Shown here one piece after another: positions 29,224-41,755 of a DNA stretch of 64,000 bases (positions are counted from its first letter, which is position 1; each line of letters begins with the position of its first letter). Source of the stretch: Marinobacter sp. LQ44 (GTDB lineage: Bacteria; Pseudomonadota; Gammaproteobacteria; Pseudomonadales; Oleiphilaceae); contig NZ_CP014754.1 in the NCBI RefSeq assembly GCF_001447155.2, forward strand, positions 1,612,001 through 1,676,000. Reading direction: 5' to 3'. The notes beneath the pieces were generated by a model. It saw only the letters and a program-made list of their open reading frames with translations, did not search any database and had not been told where the DNA came from. The position numbers and the translations under genes are program-made.

Positions 29224-30567
29224 TCAGGGTGTTGAACGCTCCACGACAAGGGCCAGCTGCTCGGCAACCCGGGCAATGTCATCGGCATTCTGACCTTCTG
29301 CCATCACCCGAATCAGGGGCTCCGTTCCCGACGCCCGCAACAGGATTCTGCCGGCCTCACCCAGATCCGCCTCTGCCCTGCGCATCGCCTCAACGATGTC
29401 TGACCGGCTGAGCGGATCAAATCGCTGGGCCACCCGCACATTCACCATCGTCTGGGGCAACTTGGCCATACCCTGACGCAGCTCTCCCAGGGGCTTGCCA
29501 GACCGGCGAACCGCCAACAGCACCTGCAACGCAGAGACAATACCGTCGCCGGTACTGGTACAGTCACGAATCACCATATGGCCGGAGCCTTCTCCGCCAA
29601 TAATCCAGTTATTGGCCAGCAGCCGCTCCATCACATAACGGTCACCCACATTGGCACGCTCGAATTCGATGCCAATCTCACGCAGCGCCAGTTCAACCCC
29701 CAGATTGGTCATCAGGGTTCCAACCACGCCACCGTTCAACTTACCTTCGGCATGGCGCTGGGAGGCCAGTATAAACAGCAATTCATCACCATCCACCTCT
29801 GAGCCGTCGCGGTCCACCATCAGCACGCGGTCGCCATCGCCATCGAAAGCAATACCCAGGTCAGCCCGCTTCTCAGAGACTGCCTGTTTCAGGGCATCCA
29901 AGTGGGTGGACCCCACGTTGAGATTGATATTTAGCCCGTCCGGTTCTGCGCCAATCACCGAAACCCTGGCTCCGAGCTCTTTGAACACCTTGGGGGCAAC
30001 GTGGTAGGTGGCGCCATGGGCACAGTCGAGTACGATATGCAGTCCATCGAGGGTAAACTCATTGGGCACAGTACTCTTGCAGAACTCCACGTACCGGCCC
30101 GGAGCATCGTCGACACGGCTCGCCTTGCCCAGCTCATTGGGTTCGCACACCTGAATCGGCTGCTCGAGCCAGCGCTCGATCTCAGCCTCCAGGGTGTCAT
30201 CGAGCTTGGTGCCGTTAGCCGAGAAGAACTTGATGCCGTTGTCGTGGTGCGGGTTATGAGAGGCGCTAATCACAATGCCTGCGGATGCCCGAAACGTTCG
30301 GGTCAGGTAGGCAATGGCCGGCGTCGGCATCGGGCCAAGCAACTTCACATCCACACCCGCAGCGGACAAACCCGCCTCAAGTGCGGATTCAAACATGTAA
30401 CCTGACAAGCGGGTATCCTTTCCAATCAGCACGCTGTTTCGCTGGCCCTGCCTCTTGAATGCCTGGCCTGCTGCCCACCCAAGGTGCAACATAAACTCCG
30501 GGGTAATCGGACTTTCGCCCACTCTCCCTCGGATTCCGTCGGTTCCAAAATACTTGCGCTGGGACAT
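29224..30567 (-). CDS. glmM: Phosphoglucosamine mutase
   Basis: Converts glucosamine-6-P to glucosamine-1-P for peptidoglycan and LPS precursors. It is 447 residues long; the phosphoserine loop SASHNP has Ser103, the metal site is [11 protein letters not shown] and the sugar loop GEGSGH. It overlaps folP by one base. Confidence 0.96.
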   Translation of the reverse strand: MSQRKYFGTDGIRGRVGESPITPEFMLHLGWAAGQAFKRQGQRNSVLIGKDTRLSGYMFESALEAGLSAAGVDVKLLGPMPTPAIAYLTRTFRASAGIVISASHNPHHDNGIKFFSANGTKLDDTLEAEIERWLEQPIQVCEPNELGKASRVDDAPGRYVEFCKSTVPNEFTLDGLHIVLDCAHGATYHVAPKVFKELGARVSVIGAEPDGLNINLNVGSTHLDALKQAVSEKRADLGIAFDGDGDRVLMVDRDGSEVDGDELLFILASQRHAEGKLNGGVVGTLMTNLGVELALREIGIEFERANVGDRYVMERLLANNWIIGGEGSGHMVIRDCTSTGDGIVSALQVLLAVRRSGKPLGELRQGMAKLPQTMVNVRVAQRFDPLSRSDIVEAMRRAEADLGEAGRILLRASGTEPLIRVMAEGQNADDIARVAEQLALVVERSTP

Positions 30568-31397
30568 CAGATTGCCTCCTTAACTGCCGTCACGACCTTG
30601 ACGGCGTCCACCGTCTCCCGCACATCATGCACCCTGAGGATGCTTGCGCCTTTCATGGCGGATATTGTCGCGGCAGCGAGGCTTGCCGGCAACCTTTCGT
30701 TGACGTCTCGGCCAGTAATTGCTCCGAGCATGGATTTCCGGGACACCCCGATCAACAACGGATGGCCCAGCAAATGCAACTGTTCCAGAGTCGCCAACAA
30801 CTGGATGTTGTGGTCCACGGTTTTCCCGAAGCCAAATCCCGGGTCCAGGATGATGTTTTCCGGCCGCACGCCGGCCTTTTCGACCACTCGCATCCGTTCG
30901 GTCAGAAACGAACTGACGTCGCGCCGAACGTTATGGTATCGGGGGTTATTCTGCATGGTGTCCGGCTCACCCTGGATGTGCATAATGCAGACGGGCACGC
31001 CGGCTTTGGCCGCCACTTCCGGTGCACCCTCTCGCTGGAGCGCCCGCACATCGTTGATCAAACCGGCGCCGAGCCCGACCACTTCCTCCATCACGGCGGG
31101 GTTGCTGGTATCCACTGAAATCACGGTATCCAGCTCACGGGCAATGGCCTCTACCACGGGGCAAACCCGGTCCAGCTCTTCCTGGGTCGATACCGGCTCC
31201 GCTCCCGGCCGGGTCGATTCACCACCAACATCGATAAAGGATGCGCCGTCTTCCACCATGGTCCGGGCACGAACAAGCGCGGCATCGGCGGTCGTGAACC
31301 GGCCGCCATCTGAAAAGGAGTCGGGCGTAACGTTGAGAATCCCCATTACCTGGCACCGGGACAGATCCACCAAACGGCCAGCAAAATTCATTTTCAT
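30567..31397 (-). CDS. folP: Dihydropteroate synthase
   Basis: Joins p-aminobenzoate to the pterin diphosphate in folate synthesis; the sulfonamide target. The 276 residues begin MKMNFAG and carry [15 protein letters not shown] and the DPGFGFGKT motif. Either of the two Met codons at 31397/31391 may start it. A terminator-like hairpin separates it from ftsH, so both read-through and a separate promoter are possible. Confidence 0.96.
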   Translation of the reverse strand: MKMNFAGRLVDLSRCQVMGILNVTPDSFSDGGRFTTADAALVRARTMVEDGASFIDVGGESTRPGAEPVSTQEELDRVCPVVEAIARELDTVISVDTSNPAVMEEVVGLGAGLINDVRALQREGAPEVAAKAGVPVCIMHIQGEPDTMQNNPRYHNVRRDVSSFLTERMRVVEKAGVRPENIILDPGFGFGKTVDHNIQLLATLEQLHLLGHPLLIGVSRKSMLGAITGRDVNERLPASLAAATISAMKGASILRVHDVRETVDAVKVVTAVKEAI

Positions 31398-31424
31398 AGC
31401 AGGTATTCCGAAATTTTCTGTTCA

Positions 31425-31464
31425 GGGATAACAAAAACAAACGCCGCCCGGAGGCCGGGCGGCG
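31425..31464 (-). terminator. Terminator between ftsH and folP
   Basis: CGCCGCCCGG-AGG-CCGGGCGGCG is a perfect 10-bp GC stem. On the minus strand it is followed by TTTGTTTTTG. It lies 30 bases after the ftsH stop and should reduce transcription into folP-glmM. Confidence 0.85.
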
Positions 31465-31493
31465 CTGTATTTGACTAGGTCTTGCGCGGGCGA

Positions 31494-33422
31494 TCAGTGC
31501 TCGCCGGCAGGCCTGCCTACTCCGGGCTGACGCCCGTCATCCGATGGCCGGGGCTCCGGAGCCGGCTCTTCAGCTTTCACTCCGCCGGTGGGACCACTAT
31601 CGCCCCAGTTTTTCGGGGGCCGCGGCTCTTTGCCTGCCATGATGTCATCGATCTGGTAGCGATCAATGGTCTCGTACTTCATCAGGGCCTCAGCCATCAG
31701 GTCCAGTTTGTCACGGTTCTCAATCAGGATCTGCTTGGCCGTGGCATAACACTCATCAATGATATTTCGAACTTCCTCATCAATCCGCTGGGCGGTCTCC
31801 GGAGAGTGATGGGAGTGCGATTGGCCAGCAGAACGACCCAGGAACGGCTCTTCGCTGTCGGTATCGTACTGCAGGGGACCCAACTTTTCCGACAACCCCC
31901 ATTTGGTGACCATGTTGCGGGCCAGGCTGGTGGCACGCTCGATGTCGTTGGAGGCACCGGTCGTCACACCGTCAAAGCCAAGCGTCAGTTCTTCGGCAAT
32001 TCGGCCACCGAACAGACTGCAGATTGAGCTGGTCAGGTAGCGCTTGGAGTGACTGTACTTATCCTCTTCCGGCAAGAACATGGTCACACCCAGGGCGCGC
32101 CCTCGGGGAATGATACTGACCTTGTAGACAGGATCATGTTCAGGCACGAGGCGACCAACAATGGCATGGCCAGACTCATGGTACGCGGTGTTCCACTTTT
32201 CTTTCTCGCTCATCACCATGGATTTGCGCTCGGCGCCCATCATGATCTTGTCTTTCGCCAGTTCCAGCTCTTCCATGGAAACCAGACGCTGGTTACGACG
32301 CGCCGCGAACAGGGCAGCCTCGTTTACCAGGTTAGCGAGGTCAGCACCGGAGAAGCCAGGCGTACCGCGAGCGATAACCGCCGGATCAATACCGTCGGCC
32401 AGGGGCACTTTCTTCATGTGCACCTTAAGAATCTGCTCTCGACCAAGAATGTCTGGCAGGCTCACCACCACCTGGCGGTCAAAGCGACCCGGACGCAGCA
32501 GCGCAGGGTCCAGAACGTCCGGACGGTTGGTAGCAGCGATCACGATGACGCCTTCGTTGCCTTCAAAGCCGTCCATCTCAACCAACAGCTGGTTCAGGGT
32601 CTGTTCACGCTCGTCATGGCCACCGCCCATGCCGGCGCCACGATGGCGACCGACCGCATCAATCTCATCGATAAAAATGATACAGGGGCTTTGCTTCTTG
32701 GCCTGCTCGAACATGTCACGAACACGGGAAGCACCCACGCCCACGAACATCTCTACAAAGTCAGAACCGGAGATGGAGAAAAACGGCACTTTCGCTTCAC
32801 CGGCGATGGCTTTTGCCAGCAGCGTCTTACCAGTGCCCGGCGGGCCCACCATCAACACGCCTTTCGGAATGCGGCCACCCAGACGCTGGAATTTACTCGG
32901 GTCACGCAGGAAGTCGACCAGCTCTTTAACGTCTTCCTTCGCTTCATCAACACCGGCGACGTCGCCAAAGGTGGTTTTGATCTGGTCTTCACTGAGCAGA
33001 CGCGCCTTGCTCTTGCCAAAGGACATGGGGCCTTTGCCGCCGCCACCGCCCTGCATCTGGCGCATGAAGAACACAAACAACGCGATAATGATCAGAATCG
33101 GGAACGCGGCCACCAGCAACTGCGTCCACAGGCTCTGGCGCTCAGGCTCCTTGCCGATCACTTCGACGTTATTGGCGAGCAGATCATCCATCAGCTTGTT
33201 GTCAGAGACCTGCGGGCGAATGGTCTGGAACTGGGACCCGTCACCACGGACACCCTGAACCTGGAGACCATCAATGGTCACCTGCCGGACCTGGCCCTGC
33301 TGGACCATCTCCACAAACTGGGAATAGTTGACTTGTTGGCCGGTGGTGGTGGGAGAGAAATTCTGAAACACCATCAACAGCACGGCGGCTATGATTAGCC
33401 AGAGAACCAGATTTTTTGCCAT
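31494..33422 (-). CDS. ftsH: ATP-dependent zinc metalloprotease FtsH
   Basis: Membrane-bound AAA+ protease that degrades sigma-32, LpxC and unassembled membrane proteins. It has 642 residues: a first span ([15 protein letters not shown]), periplasmic domain, second span ([14 protein letters not shown]), AAA module with GPPGTGKT, and protease with HESGH. ATG 33422 gives the family start MAKNL; a TTG three codons earlier has no ribosome binding site. The tail is Pro/Glu/Gly-rich. The usual upstream rlmE gene is absent. Confidence 0.97.
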   Translation of the reverse strand: MAKNLVLWLIIAAVLLMVFQNFSPTTTGQQVNYSQFVEMVQQGQVRQVTIDGLQVQGVRGDGSQFQTIRPQVSDNKLMDDLLANNVEVIGKEPERQSLWTQLLVAAFPILIIIALFVFFMRQMQGGGGGKGPMSFGKSKARLLSEDQIKTTFGDVAGVDEAKEDVKELVDFLRDPSKFQRLGGRIPKGVLMVGPPGTGKTLLAKAIAGEAKVPFFSISGSDFVEMFVGVGASRVRDMFEQAKKQSPCIIFIDEIDAVGRHRGAGMGGGHDEREQTLNQLLVEMDGFEGNEGVIVIAATNRPDVLDPALLRPGRFDRQVVVSLPDILGREQILKVHMKKVPLADGIDPAVIARGTPGFSGADLANLVNEAALFAARRNQRLVSMEELELAKDKIMMGAERKSMVMSEKEKWNTAYHESGHAIVGRLVPEHDPVYKVSIIPRGRALGVTMFLPEEDKYSHSKRYLTSSICSLFGGRIAEELTLGFDGVTTGASNDIERATSLARNMVTKWGLSEKLGPLQYDTDSEEPFLGRSAGQSHSHHSPETAQRIDEEVRNIIDECYATAKQILIENRDKLDLMAEALMKYETIDRYQIDDIMAGKEPRPPKNWGDSGPTGGVKAEEPAPEPRPSDDGRQPGVGRPAGEH

Positions 33423-33829
33423 ATCGTTCAAGGATCATCACCTGTGAATTGCGGGGCTGCAGCCATGTGGCCACCAACCCTTTTCCGACACCTTACACTA
33501 ATTGTACGCCTGTCCACCAGAAACGGCCCATCCGTATCGACCACAAACCCGCTGACTGACCCGGCAAAAACACAGTCTGAGGGCTGTAACCAGCACCCCT
33601 GGAGATTTCGTGAAACATTTGACCCTGACCGCACAGGAAGGTTCCAGCCGACAACCGACAGGGCGCCAGGACCCGTCATCCCGCTGTGCACCGCGCCAGT
33701 GAGCGCGATTGTAGGTGATTACGACCATTTTTAGCGGGATTCTATCTGTTACAATTGCGAAATTATACGACGTCGCCAGCCGTTTCGCCGCTGACCTTTT
33801 GTTAATTGCACCGATAAAGAGATTACATC
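33423..33829. other. Spacer between ftsH and yhbY lacking rlmE
   Basis: In most gammaproteobacteria this position holds rlmE (ftsJ), a ~206-residue 23S rRNA 2'-O-methyltransferase divergent from yhbY. The six frames here show no SAM-binding motif and no frame above 96 codons. A few short minus-strand frames exist but none resembles RlmE. An AT-rich stretch at ~33735-33775 (GTTACAATTGCGAAATTATACG) probably contains the yhbY promoter. Confidence 0.7.
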
Positions 33830-34138
33830 ATGAGTCTTTCACCGGAACAACGCCGGGAATACCGGGCGATTGCCCACAATCTGAAGCCCGTCATTATTGT
33901 TGGCGATAAAGGCCTGTCTGAGGGCTTGCAGGATGAGCTTGAGCGCGCCCTGAATGATCATGAGCTGATCAAGATCAAGGTGGCCAGCACTGATCGCGAA
34001 GCGCGCCAGGAAGCCATTCAGGCGCTGTGCGAGAGCTCCGGGGCCGAGCTGGTGCAGACGATTGGTAAGATTGCGGTGATTTTGCGGCGGGCTAAGAAGC
34101 CTAATCCGAAGTTGTCTAATCTGCTTAGAAATAAATGA
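33830..34138 (+). CDS. yhbY: CRM-domain RNA-binding protein YhbY
   Basis: Small ribosome-assembly protein that binds pre-50S particles. The 102 residues form one CRM domain: LSPEQRREYRAIAHNLKPV, VGDKGLSEGLQDELERAL, and ELIKIKV, with the GxxG loop written GDKG. A CACGGAC-type repeat begins within five bases of the TGA. Confidence 0.95.
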   Translation: MSLSPEQRREYRAIAHNLKPVIIVGDKGLSEGLQDELERALNDHELIKIKVASTDREARQEAIQALCESSGAELVQTIGKIAVILRRAKKPNPKLSNLLRNK

Positions 34139-34141
34139 TGA

Positions 34142-34226
34142 TTAGCCACGGACACTCACGGACGCGCACGGACAAAAGATAACCTTCTCATTGTTATCGG
34201 CCGTTTAAGTCCGTGAGGTTCCTTGG
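34142..34226. repeat. CACGGAC repeat, copy 2, with imperfect inverted partner
   Basis: TTAGCCACGGAC starts just after the yhbY stop and continues with two spaced CACGGAC units. CCACGGACACTCACGGAC (34146-34163) is nearly complementary to 34209-34226, giving an 18-base imperfect inverted repeat around 45 bases. Copy 1 lies at 18567, also directly behind a stop codon. Confidence 0.65.
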
Positions 34227-34236
34227 TTGATATCAT

Positions 34237-34273
34237 AGAAAGCCGCGCTGGGGAGTGCGGCTTTTTTGTTTTT
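34237..34273 (+). terminator. Terminator after yhbY
   Basis: AAAGCCGC, GCTGGGGAGT loop region, GCGGCTTTTTTG: a GCCGC/GCGGC stem followed by six T, some 100 bases after the yhbY stop. Its A-rich left flank would let it act in part on the minus strand for greA as well. Confidence 0.75.
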
Positions 34274-34299
34274 GGTTAGGAGATCGGCTTGGTAAAAGG

Positions 34300-34327
34300 G
34301 GGTCAGTCCCCGTTCGGGGACAGACCC
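34300..34327. repeat. Palindromic REP-like unit, single copy
   Basis: GGGTCAGTCCCC, GTTC, GGGGACAGACCC: identical over all 28 bases to the two units at 6069 and 6129. Degenerate half-units (GGACAGACCCG, GAGCAGACCC) follow it up to 34355, just before the greA stop. Confidence 0.85.
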
Positions 34328-34360
34328 GTTGGACAGACCCGTAGAGCAGACCCTTTGATG

Positions 34361-34840
34361 CTAGATGTATTCTACTTCGGAGATTTCGTATTCTACGGTG
34401 CCGGAGGGGATGCGGATGGCGACTACGTCGCCTTCGTTCTTGCCTACCAGCGCACGGGCAATCGGTGAGGATACGGACAGCTTGCCGGCCTTGATGTCGG
34501 CTTCGTCTTCGCCGACGATCTGGTATTTAACCTCTTCGTCGGTATCCATGTTCACCAGGTGTACCGTGGTGCCGAAGATCACCTTACCCGTGTTCTCCAT
34601 GGTGGTCACGTCGATGACCTGGGCGACCGACAACTTGCCTTCGATTTCCTGAATCCGGCCTTCGATGAAGCTTTGCTGCTCGCGAGCAGCGTGGTACTCG
34701 GCGTTTTCCTTGAGATCACCGTGCTCACGGGCGTCGGCGATTGCCTGAATCACCCGGGGACGATCTTCGGACTTCAGCTTTTTCAGCTCCTCGCGCAGGC
34801 GGGCTTCGCCCGCCTTGGTCATGGGTACTCTGTCAGCCAT
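34361..34840 (-). CDS. greA: Transcription elongation factor GreA
   Basis: Rescues backtracked RNA polymerase by stimulating transcript cleavage. It has 159 residues from MADRVPMTK; the N-terminal coiled coil carries the acidic tip [14 protein letters not shown] and the C-terminal FKBP-like domain ends [11 protein letters not shown]. Four bases separate it from carB. Confidence 0.96.
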   Translation of the reverse strand: MADRVPMTKAGEARLREELKKLKSEDRPRVIQAIADAREHGDLKENAEYHAAREQQSFIEGRIQEIEGKLSVAQVIDVTTMENTGKVIFGTTVHLVNMDTDEEVKYQIVGEDEADIKAGKLSVSSPIARALVGKNEGDVVAIRIPSGTVEYEISEVEYI

Positions 34841-34844
34841 AGTC

Positions 34845-37800
34845 TTACTTTCCTGCGTGTAGATCCTGGAGGCGACGTACTGTGCGCTCCGGGCCAAATT
34901 TGATGGCCCGACAGAAGGCTTCGCCGCCTGCCAGTGTGGTTGTGTAGGTCACCTTGGTCTGCAGGGCAGACTGGCGAATCTGGGCCGAGTCGGAAATCGC
35001 CTTGCGACCTTCAGTGGTATTGATAATCAGCTGGACCTGACCATTCTTGATGGCGTCAACAATGTGCGGGCGGCCCTCGCGAACCTTGTTTACCCGCTCC
35101 ACGGCAACACCTTCGGCTTCCAGCGCCTTGGCAGTGCCAGTGGTGGCAATCACCTTGAACCCGGCCTCAACCAGGTCACGAGCCACCTTCGCCGCACCGG
35201 GCTTGTCGACATCCCGCACAGACATGAACGCGGTACCCTGGGCAGGCAGGCGCTCACCGATGGCCAGAGCCGCCTTGGCAAAGGCTTCATCAAAGCTGTC
35301 GCCCAGCCCCATCACCTCACCGGTGGATTTCATTTCGGGCCCGAGGATCGGGTCCACAGCCGGGAACTTGTTGAACGGGAACACGGACTCTTTAACCGCG
35401 TAGTAGGTCGGCACGATTTCCTGAGTGAAGTTCAGTTCTTTCAGGCTTTTGCCAGACATAACCCGGGCCGCAACCGCGGCCAGAGACACGCCAATGGCCT
35501 TGGACACGAACGGCACGGTCCGGGAAGCCCGGGGGTTCACTTCGATCACGTAGATCTCGCCGTCCTGATAGGCCAGCTGCACGTTCATCAGGCCGATAAC
35601 GTCCAGCTCGATGGCCATTTTCTTCACGGCCTCACGCATGTCGTCCTGCACCTGCTTGCTCAGACTGTAGGGCGGCAGGGAGCAGGCGGAATCACCGGAG
35701 TGAACACCAGCCTGCTCAATGTGTTGCATGATACCGCCGATCACAACATCAGTGCCGTCACTGATGGCATCGATATCTACTTCGATGGCAGCATTCAGGA
35801 AGTGATCAAGCAGTACCGGGCTGTCATTGGAAACCAGCACCGCGTTACGCATGTAGCGCACCAGTTCAGTTTCGTCATAGACGATTTCCATGGCCCGGCC
35901 ACCCAGCACGTACGACGGGCGCACCACCAGCGGGTAGCCAATCTCGCGGGCCGCCACGATGCCTTCCTCGTGGCTACGCACAGTGGCGTTTTCCGGCTGC
36001 TTCAGACCCAGACGCTGGATCATCTGCTGGAAGCGCTCGCGGTCTTCGGCGCGGTCGATGGCGTCCGGGCTGGTACCGATGATAGGCACACCGGCGGCCT
36101 CCAGGCCACGGGCCAGTTTCAGCGGAGTCTGACCGCCATACTGGACAATCACGCCCTTGGGTTTCTCGACGTTGATGATTTCCAGGACGTCTTCCAGGGT
36201 GATCGGCTCAAAATACAACCGGTCGGAGGTGTCGTAATCGGTCGACACGGTCTCCGGGTTGCAGTTGATCATGATGGTTTCGTAGCCGTCCTCACGCATG
36301 GCCAGAGCCGCGTGCACGCAGCAGTAGTCAAACTCGATGCCCTGGCCGATACGGTTGGGGCCACCGCCGATGACCACAATCTTCTCGCGGTCGGACGGCT
36401 CCGCCTCGCACTCTTCCTCGTAAGTGGAGTACATATAGGCAGTGTCGGAGGCAAATTCAGCCGCACAGGTATCGACACGTTTGTACACCGGGCGGATGCC
36501 CAGATCGTGGCGCAGCTTGCGCAGGCTGACTTCGGAAATACCCAGCAGTTTGGCCAGGCGGGCATCGGAGAAGCCCTTGCGCTTGAGACGGAACAGGGTG
36601 GCCTTGTCGATATCGGCCTTACCGGCCGACTTGAGGGCCTGCTCTTCGCGCACGATGTCCTCGATCTGCACCAGATACCAGGGGTCTACCTTGGTGTGGC
36701 GGAACACTTCGTCCACGGTCATGCCGGCGCGGAACGCATCGCCGATGTACCAGATTCGCTCGGCACCGGGTACGTTCAGCTCCCGGGTCAGGGTTTCGCG
36801 GCTGTTCTCGGAGTCCAGCTCTTCCAGCTTTTCATCAAAACCTTCGGAACCCACTTCCAGGCCACGCAATGCCTTCTGCACCGACTCCTGGAAGGTCCGG
36901 CCAATGGCCATAACCTCACCGACAGACTTCATCTGGGTGGTCAGGCGGGCGTCGGCCTGGGGGAATTTCTCGAAGGTAAACCGGGGAATCTTGGTAACCA
37001 CGTAATCAATGGACGGCTCGAACGAGGCCGGGGTGACGCCGCCGGTGATTTCGTTCTGCAGTTCATCAAGGGTGTAACCCACGGCCAGCTTGGCCGCGAC
37101 CTTGGCGATCGGGAAGCCAGTGGCCTTGGACGCCAGCGCAGAGGAACGGGACACCCGCGGGTTCATTTCGATCACCACCATGCGGCCGGTGTCGGGGTTG
37201 ATGCCGAATTGCACGTTGGAACCGCCGGTTTCCACACCGATTTCACGCAGCACCGCCAGCGAGGCGTTCCGCATGATCTGGTATTCCTTGTCGGTGAGAG
37301 TCTGGGCGGGGGCCACGGTGATGGAGTCACCGGTGTGCACGCCCATGGCGTCGAAGTTCTCGATGGCGCAGACGATGATGCAGTTGTCGTTCTTGTCCCG
37401 AACAACTTCCATCTCGTACTCTTTCCAGCCAATCAGGGATTCGTCGATCAACAGCTCGTTGGTCGGGGACAGGTCGAGACCGCGAGTACAGATTTCCTCG
37501 AACTCGTCCTTGTTGTAGGCAATACCACCACCAGAACCACCCATGGTAAACGATGGACGGATGATGCACGGGAAGCCGATGTCTTCGGAGATCTTCCAGG
37601 CTTCGTCCATGGAATGAGCGATGGCCGCACGCGGGCACTCAAGGCCGATTTTCTTCATGGCCTTGTCAAAGCGGTCGCGGTCTTCGGCCTTGTCGATGGT
37701 GTCGGCGTTGGCGCCGATCATTTCAACGCCATGCTTTTCCAGCACGCCGTGTTTTTCCAGGTCCAGCGCACAGTTCAGTGCGGTCTGGCCACCCATGGTG

Positions 37801-38063
37801 GGTAGCAGGGCGTCCGGCTTTTCTTTCTCAATGATCTTTTCGACCGTCTTCCAGGTGATGGGCTCGATGTAGGTGGCATCGGCCATGGCCGGGTCGGTCA
37901 TGATGGTGGCCGGGTTAGAGTTCACCAGGATAACCCGGTAACCCTCTTCGCGCAGCGCCTTGCAGGCCTGGGCCCCGGAGTAATCGAATTCGCACGCCTG
38001 CCCGATCACAATGGGACCTGCGCCCAGGATCAGGATGCTTTGGATGTCTGTACGTTTTGGCAT
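34845..38063 (-). CDS. carB: Carbamoyl-phosphate synthase large subunit
   Basis: Makes carbamoyl phosphate for pyrimidines and arginine from bicarbonate, ammonia (from CarA) and two ATP. The 1072 residues (E. coli 1073) hold two ATP-grasp halves, an oligomerisation domain between them (~400-550) and a C-terminal MGS-like allosteric domain from ~935. Very long antisense frames here are composition artefacts. Confidence 0.98.
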   Translation of the reverse strand: MPKRTDIQSILILGAGPIVIGQACEFDYSGAQACKALREEGYRVILVNSNPATIMTDPAMADATYIEPITWKTVEKIIEKEKPDALLPTMGGQTALNCALDLEKHGVLEKHGVEMIGANADTIDKAEDRDRFDKAMKKIGLECPRAAIAHSMDEAWKISEDIGFPCIIRPSFTMGGSGGGIAYNKDEFEEICTRGLDLSPTNELLIDESLIGWKEYEMEVVRDKNDNCIIVCAIENFDAMGVHTGDSITVAPAQTLTDKEYQIMRNASLAVLREIGVETGGSNVQFGINPDTGRMVVIEMNPRVSRSSALASKATGFPIAKVAAKLAVGYTLDELQNEITGGVTPASFEPSIDYVVTKIPRFTFEKFPQADARLTTQMKSVGEVMAIGRTFQESVQKALRGLEVGSEGFDEKLEELDSENSRETLTRELNVPGAERIWYIGDAFRAGMTVDEVFRHTKVDPWYLVQIEDIVREEQALKSAGKADIDKATLFRLKRKGFSDARLAKLLGISEVSLRKLRHDLGIRPVYKRVDTCAAEFASDTAYMYSTYEEECEAEPSDREKIVVIGGGPNRIGQGIEFDYCCVHAALAMREDGYETIMINCNPETVSTDYDTSDRLYFEPITLEDVLEIINVEKPKGVIVQYGGQTPLKLARGLEAAGVPIIGTSPDAIDRAEDRERFQQMIQRLGLKQPENATVRSHEEGIVAAREIGYPLVVRPSYVLGGRAMEIVYDETELVRYMRNAVLVSNDSPVLLDHFLNAAIEVDIDAISDGTDVVIGGIMQHIEQAGVHSGDSACSLPPYSLSKQVQDDMREAVKKMAIELDVIGLMNVQLAYQDGEIYVIEVNPRASRTVPFVSKAIGVSLAAVAARVMSGKSLKELNFTQEIVPTYYAVKESVFPFNKFPAVDPILGPEMKSTGEVMGLGDSFDEAFAKAALAIGERLPAQGTAFMSVRDVDKPGAAKVARDLVEAGFKVIATTGTAKALEAEGVAVERVNKVREGRPHIVDAIKNGQVQLIINTTEGRKAISDSAQIRQSALQTKVTYTTTLAGGEAFCRAIKFGPERTVRRLQDLHAGK

Positions 38064-38144
38064 GTCTCGGTAAACCTGTCAGCAACTTTTGAATTCTTTC
38101 AGCGCGTACGATGCGCCAGTGAGCTATCTGTGATGGCCTTGCCC

Positions 38145-39275
38145 TCAGGCAGATCGCGCTTCCATCAGCTGGATAAACTCGTCGAACAGGGGCGCCACAT
38201 CATGGGGGCCCGGGCTGGCTTCCGGGTGACCCTGGAAGCTGTAAGCCGGCTTGTCTGTGCGGCGAATACCCTGCAGAGTGCCGTCAAACAGCGACTTGTG
38301 GGTGGCTTCCACATTAGCCGGCAGGGTTGCTTCGTCTACCGCAAACCCATGGTTCTGGCTGGTAATCATCACGGTGCCTTTGGCAATATCCTGCACCGGG
38401 TGGTTGGCGCCGTGGTGGCCGTGGCCCATTTTCATGGTTTTGGCGCCACTGGCCAGAGCCAGCAACTGGTGACCGAGGCAGATGCCGAACACCGGGATTT
38501 CGGTTTCCAGCACTTGCTGGATAGCCGTGATGGCATAGTCGCAAGGCTCGGGGTCGCCGGGGCCGTTGGACAGGAAGATGCCGTCGGGATTCATGGCCAG
38601 CACTTCCGAGGCCGGGGTTTGCGCAGGCACCACGGTGATGTCGCAGCCACGGGCGGCGAGCATGCGCAGGATGTTGAACTTCACACCGTAGTCCCAGGCA
38701 ACGACCTTGAATTTGGCGGCGGCCTGGTCACCGTAACCGTCTGTGATATCCCACTCGGTCTGGCTCCACTGGTAGGCTTTGTCGCTGGTGACTTCTTTAG
38801 CCAGATCCATGCCCTTGAGGCCGGGGAAGGCTTTCGCCAGTTCCAGGGCGCGCTCGGCGGTGGCGTTCTCGCCAGCGATGATGGCGCCGTTCTGGGAGCC
38901 TTTATCGCGCAGGATGCGAGTCAGGCGGCGGGTGTCGATGTCAGCAATGCCAACAATGTTGTTGCTTCGCAGGTACTCGCCCAGGCTCTGTTGGTTACGC
39001 CAGCTGCTGGCGATCAGCGGTAGATCACGAATGATCAGGCCGGCGGCATGGATGCGGTCCGATTCTACGTCTTCTTCGTTTACACCGGTGTTGCCAATGT
39101 GCGGATACGTCAGGGTGACGATCTGGCGCGAGTAGGACGGGTCGGTCAGGATTTCCTGGTAGCCGGTCATGGCAGTATTGAATACTACCTCGCCGCTGGT
39201 TTCTCCATCTGCGCCGATGGCGGTGCCGTAGAAGAGGCTTCCGTCTGCGAGTGCAAGGATTGCTGGTGTGCTCAA
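38145..39275 (-). CDS. carA: Carbamoyl-phosphate synthase small subunit
   Basis: Glutamine amidotransferase subunit feeding ammonia to CarB. I place the start at TTG 39275: AGGA in ATGAGGATACAAGCC lies eight bases before it, and the resulting N-terminus (M)[12 protein letters not shown] lines up with pseudomonad CarA, giving 376 residues. The ATG at 39290 would consist mostly of this ribosome binding site. The nucleophile Cys is in [12 protein letters not shown]. carB follows after 81 bases. Confidence 0.96.
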   Translation of the reverse strand: MSTPAILALADGSLFYGTAIGADGETSGEVVFNTAMTGYQEILTDPSYSRQIVTLTYPHIGNTGVNEEDVESDRIHAAGLIIRDLPLIASSWRNQQSLGEYLRSNNIVGIADIDTRRLTRILRDKGSQNGAIIAGENATAERALELAKAFPGLKGMDLAKEVTSDKAYQWSQTEWDITDGYGDQAAAKFKVVAWDYGVKFNILRMLAARGCDITVVPAQTPASEVLAMNPDGIFLSNGPGDPEPCDYAITAIQQVLETEIPVFGICLGHQLLALASGAKTMKMGHGHHGANHPVQDIAKGTVMITSQNHGFAVDEATLPANVEATHKSLFDGTLQGIRRTDKPAYSFQGHPEASPGPHDVAPLFDEFIQLMEARSA

Positions 39276-39489
39276 GGCTTGTATCCTCATCGAGTGGCGT
39301 AAGTTCGTCACGAACAGGAACGCAAGCGCAAATTCAGGTTGCAAAAAAGCGAGACAAGGTAAAAACCCGGTCCCGCTTTCTTATAAACTTTTCAAAGGTA
39401 CGCTTGGTGCAGTCAAATCGCCTTATTGTAAGCTGTCTTGGCGTTTTCTGTCCACGTTGAATTCTTGCCGGGCGTAAGGCGGTTGTCCG
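39276..39489. other. carAB leader region
   Basis: About 215 AT-richer bases upstream of carA with no gene. On the minus strand a TTGACT and a TATAAG occur but 25 bases apart, so no promoter is called. carAB leaders often carry arginine- or pyrimidine-responsive sites; no clear one was recognised here. Confidence 0.4.
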
Positions 39490-39679
39490 GCAGGAGGGCT
39501 GGATCACCTTCCCGAAAAACGCTACGAGCACCCGCAGGCGGGTCCAGCCAGCAATCACAGATTGCTGTCGTTCGACTGCGCATGAAGCTTTGCTTCATAA
39601 ACGCTTGTCTCACCCATGTGCGCTTCGCTCCGGCCATCCATGGCCTCCGAGATTTTCGGGAAGGTGATCCAGCCCTCCT
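39490..39679. repeat. Long-stem hairpin repeat with conserved core, copy 2
   Basis: A perfect 27-base inverted repeat (39492-39518 with 39653-39679; arm begins AGGAGGGCTGGATCACC) encloses 134 bases. The interior starts ACGCTACGAGCAC and ends TGTGCGCTTCG, then GGCCATCCATGGCC, exactly as in copy 1 read on its minus strand. This copy has about 85 extra bases inside, containing two small hairpins (CAGCAATC/GATTGCTG and ATGAAGC/GCTTCAT). It lies between dapB and carA. Confidence 0.9.
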
Positions 39680-39737
39680 ACCTCAGAGCCCGCTGCTCAG
39701 AACTCTCTCGCTCGGGGTCAACTGTTCAAGAGCACAT

Positions 39738-41677
<1,940 letters not shown>

Positions 41678-41702
41678 GCTTAAAACCCTGTTGCTATAAC
41701 GC

Positions 41703-41732
41703 GGAAAACGCGGGGCTTACCCCCGCGTTTTC
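41703..41732 (-). terminator. Hairpin between dnaK and dnaJ
   Basis: GGAAAACGCGGGG-CTTA-CCCCGCGTTTTCC is a perfect ~13-bp stem 25 bases after the dnaK stop. Its A/T-rich outer part gives weak terminator character in both directions; it should lower dnaJ expression relative to dnaK or protect the dnaK 3' end. Confidence 0.75.
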
Positions 41733-41755
41733 CAACTACCTGATGTACTTAGGAT

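Noticed and set aside
33428..33734. Short minus- and plus-strand frames as an rlmE remnant
   Set aside because: None contains an RlmE-like SAM site or C-terminus; a faint run VRVK...SPGVLVTAL is too short to count.
35064..37805. 913-codon plus-strand open frame opposite carB
   Set aside because: It mirrors the GC-rich codon structure of carB; the translation is rich in His, Gly, Gln and Val without any domain, and the minus-strand gene is certain.
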